This document shows positions 11,121 through 23,406 of a DNA stretch of 64,000 bases, in pieces (the stretch's first letter is position 1; each line of letters opens with the position of its first letter). The stretch spans positions 3,720,001-3,784,000 of the forward strand of contig JAUCEF010000017.1 in NCBI GenBank assembly GCA_033558025.1, written 5' to 3'. The translations under genes and the position numbers were made by a program. Source of the stretch: Phytophthora sp. 'mugwort' (Eukaryota > Oomycota > Peronosporomycetes > Peronosporales > Peronosporaceae). The notes beneath the pieces were generated by a model. That model did not search any database, was not told the origin of the DNA, and saw only the letters and a list, made by a program, of their open reading frames with translations.

Positions 11121-14100
11121 TGGGAATTGGGCCCTGAGAGGGTTCTCGCTGAACGCTAACGGCATGAACCGGACCTCAAGGAGCTCGCTGCAGTACTTCT
11201 CTAAGACCTTTCACATGATCGGTCTTCAGGAGACGTGCTTCACCGGGCCCTTCAACTACCAGCGCTTGAAACAGATCTGGAGGCAAACCTCGCGGTTTAA
11301 TTCCAGCTTTTGGTCGCAAGAACATATGACTACATACACAGGGCACGCTGGTGTGGGCTTACTACTCACACCGACATGCCCTGTTCAAGATATCCAAGAC
11401 GTTACCCTCCGTCATGTTAGCTCGGCTGATATGATGGATCGGTACTTACTACTACGCGGCACTCTGGACTTGAAAGAGACGTACATTCTTGTGGTGTATG
11501 CCTCCGTTAAAGGCCAGAAGCGGCCAACCTTCTTTAAGCACCTTCCAAGATACTTCGACGATGATGTGCTGCATATTGTCATGGGCGACTTCAACACGGT
11601 GATGTCAAGCCAACTGGACCAAGCCAACCACACCGACCGAAATCGGTCGCGGGGACGAACCGAGCTGCTGGACTGGATGCAAGCTATCAACGTTGTGGAT
11701 GCATGGCGCCTGGAACATCCGACGCTCGTCGAGTTCACCAGCCCCAACTCCAGCTCAAGGTTAGGCTACGTGATGCTAAGCTCCCAGCTCTTCCACTCGG
11801 CCATGCGGGGCATTCTGCACGACTTTCGCAATCGCTCCAATATGGGTGACCACTGCGGCATCGACTTTCGACTCGGATCTGCTGTCTTTCGGCCGGCTAA
11901 GAGACCCCCTTGGCGCTGCCCAGAATGGATCATCCAGCTTTTTGAAGCGCAGCAGTATCTCCAAGAATCGCTGATCAAGTTGGCAGACATGCTCCATGCA
12001 CCAACGGACTCCCACTACAACCCGGGCTGCCTACTCGACGAGCACAAGCGTCGCGACAACATCTTCCTGCACGAGTTATTTGAATTCCGGAAGAATGCTC
12101 GCCAGCGCGAACTTGAGGAACTGCACCTGGAAATCAATGATCTGCAGCACCGCCAAGCGACGGAGCCTACCGATGATCAACGCCGGCGGCTGACTGAAAA
12201 GAGGGCACTACTGGAGGTCAAGATGAAGGTGAAAAAGTTCTACGCTTCGAAGAAGAAGTTTGCCTCCGACCTCCATGATTCTGAACGAGGTACCAAGTAC
12301 TTCTTCCGACCGCCTCAGATCCTGCACAACATTCTGATTCCTGTCAATTCGCCGGAGGCGTTGGAAGTCATGTGCCAGGAGCTCAACCAGTTTTGGTCCG
12401 GGATCTATCGTTCACCTTCAAGGGAGTTCCATCATGACAAGCCGAAATGGGATCGCATCAAGCTGGCCCAGATCCTTGAACACACGACCAAACATCTGAC
12501 GCCGAAGCAAGCTGCCTATCTTGACAGTCCACTCACAGCAAATGACTTCTGCTGGGCTATTAAGCAGACGTCGTCGGGGAAGGCAACAGGACCCGATGGG
12601 TTACCCCTGGCCTACTACCTAACTGATGTGCCGCTTTGGAGCCGTATCCTGGAGATTGTCTACGCGGCTCAACTGGAGAAAGGCAGGATGTCCAAGTTCC
12701 AGCGTCGCGGCCAAGTATGCTTGCTATACAAGAAGGGAGACCGTAAAGAGCCTGGGAACTACAGACCCATTACCCTCCTCAACGTCGATGCCAAGCTGGG
12801 CCCCAAGATACTGGCATACCGTCTGGGAACTGTCTTAGATAGTTTCCTATTCTCTGACCAGTATGGCTTCGTGCCTGGGCGCGATATTCGTCATGCTCAC
12901 CTGCGGCTTTAAGCACTCATGAAAGTGTATGAAGACGATGACGCGGTGGCTGGTGCTATCTTGCTTGACTTTGCCAAGGCCTTCGACAGTGTGGTGTGGG
13001 ATGCCCTTGACATGATCCTCGAGCACTTCCGCTTCGGCGAAGTGTTTCGTCGCTGGGTACGCGTGATGTTTCCTGGGACTTCGGTGGCGCTACTATTCAA
13101 CGGTAGCCCACTTTCGCCCTTTGAATTAGGGAGAGGCGTGCGGCAAGGAGACCCTCTCTCCCCGGGTCTGTTCGTGCTTTACGCGGAACCTTTGCTGAAC
13201 TTGATTCGCGCCAAGATGAAGGGATGCTGGACTTCGGTGTGGAGACTCTTCGGTGGTCCATACAGTTATCAGCTTTGCTGATGACTGTACTGGACTACTG
13301 AGGGACCTGCGGGATACTCAGCGTCTACTGGACTTGTGGATCTCTTCTGTGAGGCATCGGGCATGGAGCTGAACAAGAACAAGACCGTGGTGCTGCCGTT
13401 CCACCCCTGGAGCAGTGAAACCGACAGCATCCGTGAGGCACTATAGCAATTGGGACTAAAGGTTGTTGGGAACAACGACTCGGCCAAACTGCTTGGTATA
13501 TACTACGGTCCCAAGCTCACAGACGCGGCACGGCTACAGCACATATTGGCGGACATGCAGACAAGGTGTTCACTGTGGAAGTACCGGGCACGCACTCTGC
13601 GAGGACAAGTGGTCATCTTACAACAGATCATCTTGCCTGTTCTCTGGTACACGGTCAGTGTCTGCTACATACCTGAAACTGGTTTCCAAGACCAAGTCCA
13701 GGACATGATAGCACGGTTCATGACCCAGTCTTCTACGTCAAACATCGTGCCCTGAGCTTGGTGGACGTTGCCCATGCAGATGGATGGGAGGCCTCGCTTA
13801 ACGCCTGTGAAAACGATGATCGAGGGACTCCAACTACACATGCTCTGCAAGCTGCTCATGGCCGTACGCCAGTCACTGAATGATGTACCCTCATGGGCCG
13901 CCCCAGTCATTGTGCTGTTTGACTCCGTGATGAAACCTTGGGGACGCGACTTTGACATCCTGTACGCGCCGGTCTGGAACAGCCCTCATCATGTGGTGTC
14001 TCGACGGCTAAGACGATGGAGACCGCTTGGTTTGTACTGGCACCATGTTCTCTTCCTTTGGAACACCAAACTGCGCCCCAAGATCACTCGCAACATGACC

Positions 14101-15347
14101 AAGTTTGACAAGTGGACAATGCCGCTGCTGGACAATGTGGATATCACGACTGCAACCAAGACGCCCAAGACCCTGCGAGCCGCAAACCTGGGAATTGTCC
14201 AAGACCTCATTCGCTTAAAGGTTTATCGGATATCTGACTTGTTTGAGCTTAGTGGATACCCGCCTCAAGCCGCCAAGCTATCCCAAGTCATCCGTGAGCA
14301 TGGCCAGCCTAGGCGTGCTAACAGCGTGAGCTTCTGCGGATCTTTCTTAACTAAGATTGACTCGCAGTTACGACCGTTGGCCAACATGCCCATTGGACCC
14401 CGCCCCAAGCCACACTACGGCTGCGCACTCCATACTTGGAGCTTCAGTGGCTATGAAGTCGCTGATCTCACGGTGTCGTTAATACGCAAGCTCCTGGTTC
14501 AGTACAAGGTACCCGGCCTGCCAACGACTGCACTTGGCCTTGAACAAGCGCCTCCCGCAAATGTATGGGGCAGGGACCTGAAGATGAACAAGCACGTACT
14601 ACCAGTGAACGCGGACTTGCTGTACAGACTTCAGCACAACGCACTTTGGGTGGGCTTTAGGCTGCAGCACGTGCAAGACGCTATGACTCGCTGCCATCAT
14701 GGGTGTGGAGTCATTGAAACCGTCTCCCATCTCTTTTGGTATTGTGACTTTGCGGCAACCGTATGGGCGGAATGGCTTGAGGTGTTCCAACAGTGGTTTG
14801 AGTCTCCCATTGAGTGGGCGACTGTGGTCTACTTCGCGGACATCATGCCTACGCCCCGAGCCAAAAAGGACTTTGGTTACAGCCTCTTTGCGGTCTTCCA
14901 CATAGTGAGAGTTGTGGTATACGCTGCCTATGGACGCACCGCAATGACATCCGCTTCCACGAGTATGAACCAAATCTCATCGGCGTCAAGGCTCGGGTGC
15001 ACGCCCTGATTGACCTTCATGTTGCTGCCTTATGGCAGGCAACCCAGGCGCAAGCAATAAGACAGTCCACGCAGGTGAGTAGGCAACTACACACCTTATT
15101 GCGAGGACTGCCTGTGTCGGCACCCTTCGATGACAATGGCCCAAGCGACCACGAGGCGGAAGCCTGTCAGTGGGACTCCTTACTCGCGGACATGTTGAAT
15201 TACGATCGGGAAGAGACGTCTGGAGCGTTGGCGCCCTTCACGACTGCAGATCCAAGCGATCGCGCGGTGGAAACCCGTCAGCGGGGCTCCTTTCCCGCGG
15301 CCATGTTGAACCGTAGCCGGGAAGAGACGCCTGTGGCCCGAAGGTAA
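11110..15347 (+). pseudogene. LINE ORF2: endonuclease, reverse transcriptase, zf-RVT; multiple lesions
   Basis: The frame is open upstream of the ATG at 11,164, and the first endonuclease motif (SLNANG) lies before that ATG. The start is therefore unclear and may overlap the end of ORF1. The endonuclease shows LQET, GDFN and the final GDH motif, but the Asp expected in the RLDY-type motif is Gly (codon 11,764-11,766). RT motifs include ITLLN, ILLDFAKAFDSV, GVRQGDPLSP and a FADD catalytic box. Lesions are TAA 12,910-12,912, a shift near 13,221 that puts FADD out of frame, a return near 13,335, TAG 13,444-13,446, TGA 13,753-13,755 and a shift near 14,930. A CCHC-like zf-RVT domain lies near 14,685-14,745. 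Confidence 0.9.
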
Positions 15348-16295
15348 GGCCACAAGCTCAAGGCTTCATTCTGATGTCTTACGATCCGCCGCCGGCGTGC
15401 TCGGCCATTACTGGCTTCAGTCTCCACCACTTTCACGCCCATACGCCAAGTTCCCGGCTCCATTTGCCGATCGCTTAGCGGGTGTTGCCTTATGTCTGCT
15501 GTACCCGAAGGCGGTGTGGATTTTTGAACCCAGGCGGGGCCCTACGTTGGCGGACAGGCGGGTGAAGAACACGACACGCTACAGACGCTTACGCGTGTTA
15601 TGGCATGCACGACATCACTGTACTACTCCTTGGATCGAGGTCTAGAGCGGCGCCACACTCCCGAGCCGCGCGTACTACCAGGCCTACAAGCTCATGAGAC
15701 GACGACTGGGAGGCTTTGCTCCTCTAGACCACGACCCGCATCTCTCCTACTGAAGTGCCCGATCAAGCAGTCTCAAGAACTACCGGGTCTAACCGTGCTT
15801 TCAGGCCTACAGCCCATGAAACGGCGCCCAGTAGCTCCCAAGACCACCAGTCCAGTCACAAGACCAGATATCCCAACATTCGCGGCCAAACCCAAACCAT
15901 CGTCCGAAAGGTCTGGTCGGACCGGGGATTGAACCCTGGCCGCTTCCGTCCGACACTGGATGCTTAACCAGCTGAGCTATCTGAGCTCACTAGAAGTAGG
16001 TGGCTCACCACCACCTGGTTCATCGGGTTATACTTGGTTTTTGTATAGACCCCATCGGAAAGGTCCTGCAAATGTCTAACTCGGCCCAGAGACGTCTCCG
16101 GACGTCCACCAGTTTCCTCCTGGACACTAAAATGGGTCCTTCAGGGTACCCACTTTCGAGAAAATGGACATTTTTGGACACCTATTGGATACTTCGTACC
16201 CAAATTGGGTCCATATGACCCAAACCGATCCCAAATAGCAAGTAGGGTAGCTAAGTAGGTTGCTTACTAGCCTTAAAGCGTAATTTATTTTTTGT
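15348..16295 (+). other. LINE 3' UTR
   Basis: Non-coding tail after ORF2. It contains an antisense tRNA-like block (15,914-15,986), then a region with repeated GGACA/TGGACA and ACCCA words (16,090-16,220), and ends AATTTATTTTTTGT against the tRNA. No poly(A) tail is seen. Confidence 0.75.
15914..15986 (-). pseudogene. tRNA-like sequence, 73 nt, antisense in LINE 3' UTR
   Basis: It has a perfect A-box consensus (TAGCTCAGCTGG), a perfect B box (GGTTCAATCC), tRNA-length spacing and a TCCGACCA-type 3' end. The expected 5' acceptor strand (GGTCGGA) is absent, the D stem lacks one base and the anticodon stem does not pair. It could still act as a Pol III promoter reading against the LINE. No amino-acid identity can be assigned. 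Confidence 0.6.
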
Positions 16296-16360
16296 TAGCT
16301 CAGAGGTAGAGCATCTGTCTTGTAAACAGAAGGTCCCCGGTTCAATCCCGGGCGGAGGCA
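16296..16360 (+). pseudogene. tRNA-Thr 3' part (residues 8-72) after LINE copy 2
   Basis: Complement of the 5' fragment at 8,713-8,757; together they make one tRNA plus the 38-bp duplication. The change CAGTGG to CAGAGG in the D loop is shared with copies 3 and 4 but not copy 1. A and B boxes are present. Confidence 0.93.
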
Positions 16361-17531
16361 TGCCTTTTCCCGCTGCTTCTGAATCCGTCTGTGCACCGAG
16401 ACCGACACACGCGAGCGAACGCACTCGTTGTTGCTTCAGCTTCGTGTGCACCAGTGCGTCAGCTGTTGTTGCTCTTCTTGCGCGTTTTTTATCTCCTCCT
16501 CGGATGCACTGTGTCATCGAGCACCACCATCTCGTCGCTTACATCTGCAAGCCGATGTACACAACCCCCTACGGCACGATTGCAACGGAAAGATAAATCC
16601 AGATACGCTTTACATATAACTAGCTGCTCGCTGAGGTATGGGAAGCGAATAACGGGACACACAAGCGTGTACCCTTGTAATGCCTTTCTCGACGAAGAGG
16701 CAGCTGAGCATGCGAACAAAAGGCAGTGTCTCCAGTCGGTCGCAGTAGCCAATCGTCATTTGACATCGAAGATGGCGCTGGAGAGACGCAGTGGCGCGTG
16801 GATTGGATGAGAGGTGGGGTTGAGCCGACGGGCGTATAAACGGTCGCGAGTGCAAGAGACAGCAAGAGCACACACAGATTTGTTTATGTACTGCGTGTGC
16901 TTTTTTGTGCATATTTGCATGTGTGTGTGAATGGACGTATATGAATTGGCGCGACCTTTTTGGCTTTGCGCACGCCAAGCAACAAACAGGGAGTTGATTT
17001 GATGACGTGATTGGGTAAGTACCTCCAGATGGCATGTTTGTTTGTGCTAATTTGGAATGCTGATGTTAATTTGAAATGTGTGGGCTGGATCTGAGCTGGT
17101 ACTTGCGACTGAGTTGAGTACGGCGTACGCTTATGCGGCTCCGCACTCGTGACGTTTGACTGACTGGCTCTACTTGTGTTAGACAGCTCTTGCACTCGAG
17201 CACAAGGACAGCAGTGCGCAGCACAGTGGTGGTCTACCCGCGCCGCGGTTAACGCGGTCGTATAAGTGCGCTTTGATATTATGAGGTTGGTTTTGTTACG
17301 TGTGTGTTTTGGTGTGGTGTTGTTTGTTTACTTACATCTTAAGAAGTGTGAAAAGAGCGTCTCGAGCAGGGAAAGTCTTTGAGGTGTGAAAAGAGCGTCT
17401 CGAGCAGGGAAAGTCTTTGAGGTGTGAAAAGAGCGTCTCGAGCAGGAAAAGTCTTTGAGGTGTGAAAAGAGCGTCTCGAGCAGGAAAAGTCTTTGAGGTG
17501 TGAAAAGAGCGTCTCGAGCAAGGAAAGTTAC

Positions 17532-17603
17532 GCCTGTGTGGCTCAGTGGTAGAGCATCTGTCTTGTAAACAGAAGGTCCCCGGTTCAATCCCGGGCGGAG
17601 GCA
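17532..17603 (+). tRNA. tRNA-Thr (TGT), array B
   Basis: First intact tRNA after LINE copy 2; sequence as at 4,000; 5-copy minisatellite upstream. Confidence 0.96.
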
Positions 17604-18699
17604 TGCCTTTTCCCGCTGCTTCTGAATCCGTCTGTGCACCGAGACCGACACACGCGAGCGAACGCACTCGTTGTTGCTTCAGCTTCGTGTGCACCAGTGC
17701 GTCAGCTGTTGTTGCTCTTCTTGCGCGTTTTTTATCTCCTCCTCGGATGCACTGTGTCATCGAGCACCACCATCTCGTCGCTTACATCTGCAAGCCGATG
17801 TACACAACCCCCTACGGCACGATTGCAACGGAAAGACAAATCCAGATACGCTTTACATATAGCTAGCTGCTCGCTGAGGTATGGGAAGCGAATAACGGGA
17901 CACACAAGCGTGTACCCTTGTAATGCCTTTCTCGACGAAGAGGCAGCTGAGCATGCGAACAAAAGGCAGTGCCTCCAGTCGGTCGCAGTAGCCAATCGTC
18001 ATTTGACATCGAAGATGGCGCTGGAGAGACGCAGTGGCGCGTGGATTGGATGAGAGGTGGGGTTGAGCCGACGGGCGTATAAACGGTCGCGAGTGCAAGA
18101 GACAGCAAGAGCACACACAGATTTGTTTATGTACTGCGTGTGCTTTTTTGTGCATATTTGCATGTGTGTGTGAATGCACGTATATGAATTGGCGCGACCT
18201 TTTTGGCTTTGCGCACGTCAAGCAACAAACAGGGAGTTGATTTGATGACGTGATTGGGTAAGTACCTCCAGATGGCATGTTTGTTTGTGCTAATTTGGAA
18301 TGCTGATGTTAATTTGAAATGTGTGGGTTGGATCTGAGCTGGTACTTGCGACTGAGTTGAGTACGGCGTACGCTTATGCGGCTCCGCACTCGTGACGTTT
18401 GACTGACTGGCTCTACTTGTGTTAGACAGCTCTTGCACTCGAGCACAAGGACAGCAGTGCGCAGCACAGTGGTGGTCTACCCCGCACCGCGGTTAACGCG
18501 GTCGTATAAGTGCGCTTTGATATTATGAGGTTGGTTTTATTACGTGTGTGTTTTGGTGTGGTGTTGTTTGTTTACTTACATCTTAAGAAGTGTGAAAAGA
18601 GCGTCTCGAGCAGGGAAAGTCTTTGAGGTGTGAAAAGAGCGTCTCGAGCAGGAAAAGTCTTTGAGGTGTGAAAAGAGCGTCTCGAGCAAGGAAAGTTAC

Positions 18700-18771
18700 G
18701 CCTGTGTGGCTCAGTGGTAGAGCATCTGTCTTGTAAACAGAAGGTCCCCGGTTCAATCCCGGGCGGAGGCA
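18700..18771 (+). tRNA. tRNA-Thr (TGT), array B
   Basis: Sequence as at 4,000; opens the first unit with the CATCAGTGCG variant downstream. Confidence 0.96.
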
Positions 18772-19867
18772 TGCCTTTTCCCGCTGCTTCTGAATCCGTC
18801 TGTGCACCGAGACCGACACACGCGAGCGAACGCACTCGTTGTTGCTTCAGCTTCGTGTGCATCAGTGCGTCAGCTGTTGTTGCTCTTCTTGCGCGTTTTT
18901 TATCTCCTCCTCGGATGCACTGTGTCATCGAGCACCACCATCTCGTCGCTTACATCTGCAAGCCGATGTACACAACCCCCTACGGCACGATTGCAACGGA
19001 AAGACAAATCCAGATACGCTTTACATATAGCTAGCTGCTCGCTGAGGTATGGGAAGCGAATAACGGGACACACAAGCGTGTACCCTTGTAATGCCTTTCT
19101 CGACGAAGAGGCAGCTGAGCATGCGAACAAAAGGCAGTGCCTCCAGTCGGTCGCAGTAGCCAATCGTCATTTGACATCGAAGATGGCGCTGGAGAGACGC
19201 AGTGGCGCGTGGATTGGATGAGAGGTGGGGTTGAGCCGACGGGCGTATAAACGGTCGCGAGTGCAAGAGACAGCAAGAGCACACACAGATTTGTTTATGT
19301 ACTGCGTGTGCTTTTTTGTGCATATTTGCATGTGTGTGTGAATGCACGTATATGAATTGGCGCGACCTTTTTGGCTTTGCGCACGTCAAGCAACAAACAG
19401 GGAGTTGATTTGATGACGTGATTGGGTAAGTACCTCCAGATGGCATGTTTGTTTGTGCTAATTTGGAATGCTGATGTTAATTTGAAATGTGTGGGTTGGA
19501 TCTGAGCTGGTACTTGCGACTGAGTTGAGTACGGCGTACGCTTATGCGGCTCCGCACTCGTGACGTTTGACTGACTGGCTCTACTTGTGTTAGACAGCTC
19601 TTGCACTCGAGCACAAGGACAGCAGTGCGCAGCACAGTGGTGGTCTACCCCGCACCGCGGTTAACGCGGTCGTATAAGTGCGCTTTGATATTATGAGGTT
19701 GGTTTTATTACGTGTGTGTTTTGGTGTGGTGTTGTTTGTTTACTTACATCTTAAGAAGTGTGAAAAGAGCGTCTCGAGCAGGGAAAGTCTTTGAGGTGTG
19801 AAAAGAGCGTCTCGAGCAGGAAAAGTCTTTGAGGTGTGAAAAGAGCGTCTCGAGCAAGGAAAGTTAC

Positions 19868-19939
19868 GCCTGTGTGGCTCAGTGGTAGAGCATCTGTCTT
19901 GTAAACAGAAGGTCCCCGGTTCAATCCCGGGCGGAGGCA
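19868..19939 (+). tRNA. tRNA-Thr (TGT), array B
   Basis: Sequence as at 4,000; second unit with the CATCAGTGCG variant. Confidence 0.96.
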
Positions 19940-21035
19940 TGCCTTTTCCCGCTGCTTCTGAATCCGTCTGTGCACCGAGACCGACACACGCGAGCGAACG
20001 CACTCGTTGTTGCTTCAGCTTCGTGTGCATCAGTGCGTCAGCTGTTGTTGCTCTTCTTGCGCGTTTTTTATCTCCTCCTCGGATGCACTGTGTCATCGAG
20101 CACCACCATCTCGTCGCTTACATCTGCAAGCCGATGTACACAACCCCCTACGGCACGATTGCAACGGAAAGACAAATCCAGATACGCTTTACATATAGCT
20201 AGCTGCTCGCTGAGGTATGGGAAGCGAATAACGGGACACACAAGCGTGTACCCTTGTAATGCCTTTCTCGACGAAGAGGCAGCTGAGCATGCGAACAAAA
20301 GGCAGTGCCTCCAGTCGGTCGCAGTAGCCAATCGTCATTTGACATCGAAGATGGCGCTGGAGAGACGCAGTGGCGCGTGGATTGGATGAGAGGTGGGGTT
20401 GAGCCGACGGGCGTATAAACGGTCGCGAGTGCAAGAGACAGCAAGAGCACACACAGATTTGTTTATGTACTGCGTGTGCTTTTTTGTGCATATTTGCATG
20501 TGTGTGTGAATGCACGTATATGAATTGGCGCGACCTTTTTGGCTTTGCGCACGTCAAGCAACAAACAGGGAGTTGATTTGATGACGTGATTGGGTAAGTA
20601 CCTCCAGATGGCATGTTTGTTTGTGCTAATTTGGAATGCTGATGTTAATTTGAAATGTGTGGGTTGGATCTGAGCTGGTACTTGCGACTGAGTTGAGTAC
20701 GGCGTACGCTTATGCGGCTCCGCACTCGTGACGTTTGACTGACTGGCTCTACTTGTGTTAGACAGCTCTTGCACTCGAGCACAAGGACAGCAGTGCGCAG
20801 CACAGTGGTGGTCTACCCCGCACCGCGGTTAACGCGGTCGTATAAGTGCGCTTTGATATTATGAGGTTGGTTTTATTACGTGTGTGTTTTGGTGTGGTGT
20901 TGTTTGTTTACTTACATCTTAAGAAGTGTGAAAAGAGCGTCTCGAGCAGGGAAAGTCTTTGAGGTGTGAAAAGAGCGTCTCGAGCAGGAAAAGTCTTTGA
21001 GGTGTGAAAAGAGCGTCTCGAGCAAGGAAAGTTAC

Positions 21036-21107
21036 GCCTGTGTGGCTCAGTGGTAGAGCATCTGTCTTGTAAACAGAAGGTCCCCGGTTCAATCCCGGGC
21101 GGAGGCA
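21036..21107 (+). tRNA. tRNA-Thr (TGT), array B
   Basis: Sequence as at 4,000; the CATCAGTGCG variant is absent from here on. Confidence 0.96.
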
Positions 21108-22203
21108 TGCCTTTTCCCGCTGCTTCTGAATCCGTCTGTGCACCGAGACCGACACACGCGAGCGAACGCACTCGTTGTTGCTTCAGCTTCGTGTGCACCA
21201 GTGCGTCAGCTGTTGTTGCTCTTCTTGCGCGTTTTTTATCTCCTCCTCGGATGCACTGTGTCATCGAGCACCACCATCTCGTCGCTTACATCTGCAAGCC
21301 GATGTACACAACCCCCTACGGCACGATTGCAACGGAAAGACAAATCCAGATACGCTTTACATATAGCTAGCTGCTCGCTGAGGTATGGGAAGCGAATAAC
21401 GGGACACACAAGCGTGTACCCTTGTAATGCCTTTCTCGACGAAGAGGCAGCTGAGCATGCGAACAAAAGGCAGTGCCTCCAGTCGGTCGCAGTAGCCAAT
21501 CGTCATTTGACATCGAAGATGGCGCTGGAGAGACGCAGTGGCGCGTGGATTGGATGAGAGGTGGGGTTGAGCCGACGGGCGTATAAACGGTCGCGAGTGC
21601 AAGAGACAGCAAGAGCACACACAGATTTGTTTATGTACTGCGTGTGCTTTTTTGTGCATATTTGCATGTGTGTGTGAATGCACGTATATGAATTGGCGCG
21701 ACCTTTTTGGCTTTGCGCACGTCAAGCAACAAACAGGGAGTTGATTTGATGACGTGATTGGGTAAGTACCTCCAGATGGCATGTTTGTTTGTGCTAATTT
21801 GGAATGCTGATGTTAATTTGAAATGTGTGGGTTGGATCTGAGCTGGTACTTGCGACTGAGTTGAGTACGGCGTACGCTTATGCGGCTCCGCACTCGTGAC
21901 GTTTGACTGACTGGCTCTACTTGTGTTAGACAGCTCTTGCACTCGAGCACAAGGACAGCAGTGCGCAGCACAGTGGTGGTCTACCCCGCGCCGCGGTTAA
22001 CGCGGTCGTATAAGTGCGCTTTGATATTATGAGGTTGGTTTTATTACGTGTGTGTTTTGGTGTGGTGTTGTTTGTTTACTTACATCTTAAGAAGTGTGAA
22101 AAGAGCGTCTCGAGCAGGGAAAGTCTTTGAGGTGTGAAAAGAGCGTCTCGAGCAGGAAAAGTCTTTGAGGTGTGAAAAGAGCGTCTCGAGCAAGGAAAGT
22201 TAC

Positions 22204-22275
22204 GCCTGTGTGGCTCAGTGGTAGAGCATCTGTCTTGTAAACAGAAGGTCCCCGGTTCAATCCCGGGCGGAGGCA
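22204..22275 (+). tRNA. tRNA-Thr (TGT), array B
   Basis: Sequence as at 4,000; followed by the shortened 1,131-bp unit. Confidence 0.96.
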
Positions 22276-23334
22276 TGCCTTTTCCCGCTGCTTCTGAATC
22301 CGTCTGTGCACCGAGACCGACACACGCGAGCGAACGCACTCGTTGTTGCTTCAGCTTCGTGTGCACCAGTGCGTCAGCTGTTGTTGCTCTTCTTGCGCGT
22401 TTTTTATCTCCTCCTCGGATGCACTGTGTCATCGAGCACCACCATCTCGTCGCTTACATCTGCAAGCCGATGTACACAACCCCCTACGGCACGATTGCAA
22501 CGGAAAGACAAATCCAGATACGCTTTACATATAGCTAGCTGCTCGCTGAGGTATGGGAAGCGAATAACGGGACACACAAGCGTGTACCCTTGTAATGCCT
22601 TTCTCGACGAAGAGGCAGCTGAGCATGCGAACAAAAGGCAGTGCCTCCAGTCGGTCGCAGTAGCCAATCGTCATTTGACATCGAAGATGGCGCTGGAGAG
22701 ACGCAGTGGCGCGTGGATTGGATGAGAGGTGGGGCTGAGCCGACGGGCGTATAAACGGTCGCGAGTGCAAGAGACAGCAAGAGCACACACAGATTTGTTT
22801 ATGTACTGCGTGTGCTTTTTTGTGCATATTTGCATGTGTGTGTGAATGCACGTATATGAATTGGCGCGACCTTTTTGGCTTTGCGCACGCCAAGCAACAA
22901 ACAGGGAGTTGATTTGATGACGTGATTGGGTAAGTACCTCCAGATGGCATGTTTGTTTGTGCTAATTTGGAATGCTGATGTTAATTTGAAATGTGTGGGC
23001 TGGATCTGAGCTGGTACTTGCGACTGAGTTGAGTACGGCGTACGCTTATGCGGCTCCGCACTCGTGACGTTTGACTGACTGGCTCTACTTGTGTTAGACA
23101 GCTCTTGCACTCGAGCACAAGGACAGCAGTGCGCAGCACAGTGGTGGTCTACCCCCGCGCCGCGGTTAACGCGGTCGTATAAGTGCGCTTTGATATTATG
23201 AGGTTGGTTTTGTTACGTGTGTGTTTTGGTGTGGTGTTGTTTGTTTACTTACATCTTAAGAAGTGTGAAAAGAGCGTCTCGAGCAGGGAAAGTCTTTGAG
23301 GTGTGAAAAGAGCGTCTCGAGCAAGGAAAGTTAC

Positions 23335-23406
23335 GCCTGTGTGGCTCAGTGGTAGAGCATCTGTCTTGTAAACAGAAGGTCCCCGGTTCAATCCCGGGCG
23401 GAGGCA
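23335..23406 (+). tRNA. tRNA-Thr (TGT), array B
   Basis: Sequence as at 4,000; only two minisatellite copies upstream, yet the tRNA is intact. Confidence 0.96.

Larger units (their letters stand above)
8758..16295 (+). mobile_element. tRNA-targeted non-LTR (LINE) retrotransposon, full-length copy 2
   Basis: A 7,538-bp element with a 5' UTR (8,758-9,160), an ORF1 with an RRM-like segment, an ORF2 with apurinic-type endonuclease, reverse transcriptase and zf-RVT domains, and a 3' UTR of about 0.95 kb ending in a T-rich tail. It has no LTRs. It is flanked by 38-bp direct repeats that are tRNA-Thr residues 8-45 (one T-to-A difference). ORF2 has several stops and frameshifts, so it cannot move on its own. 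APE-type LINEs specific for multicopy RNA genes are known (R1 and Tx1-type elements); the clade of this one needs an RT phylogeny. Confidence 0.95.
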
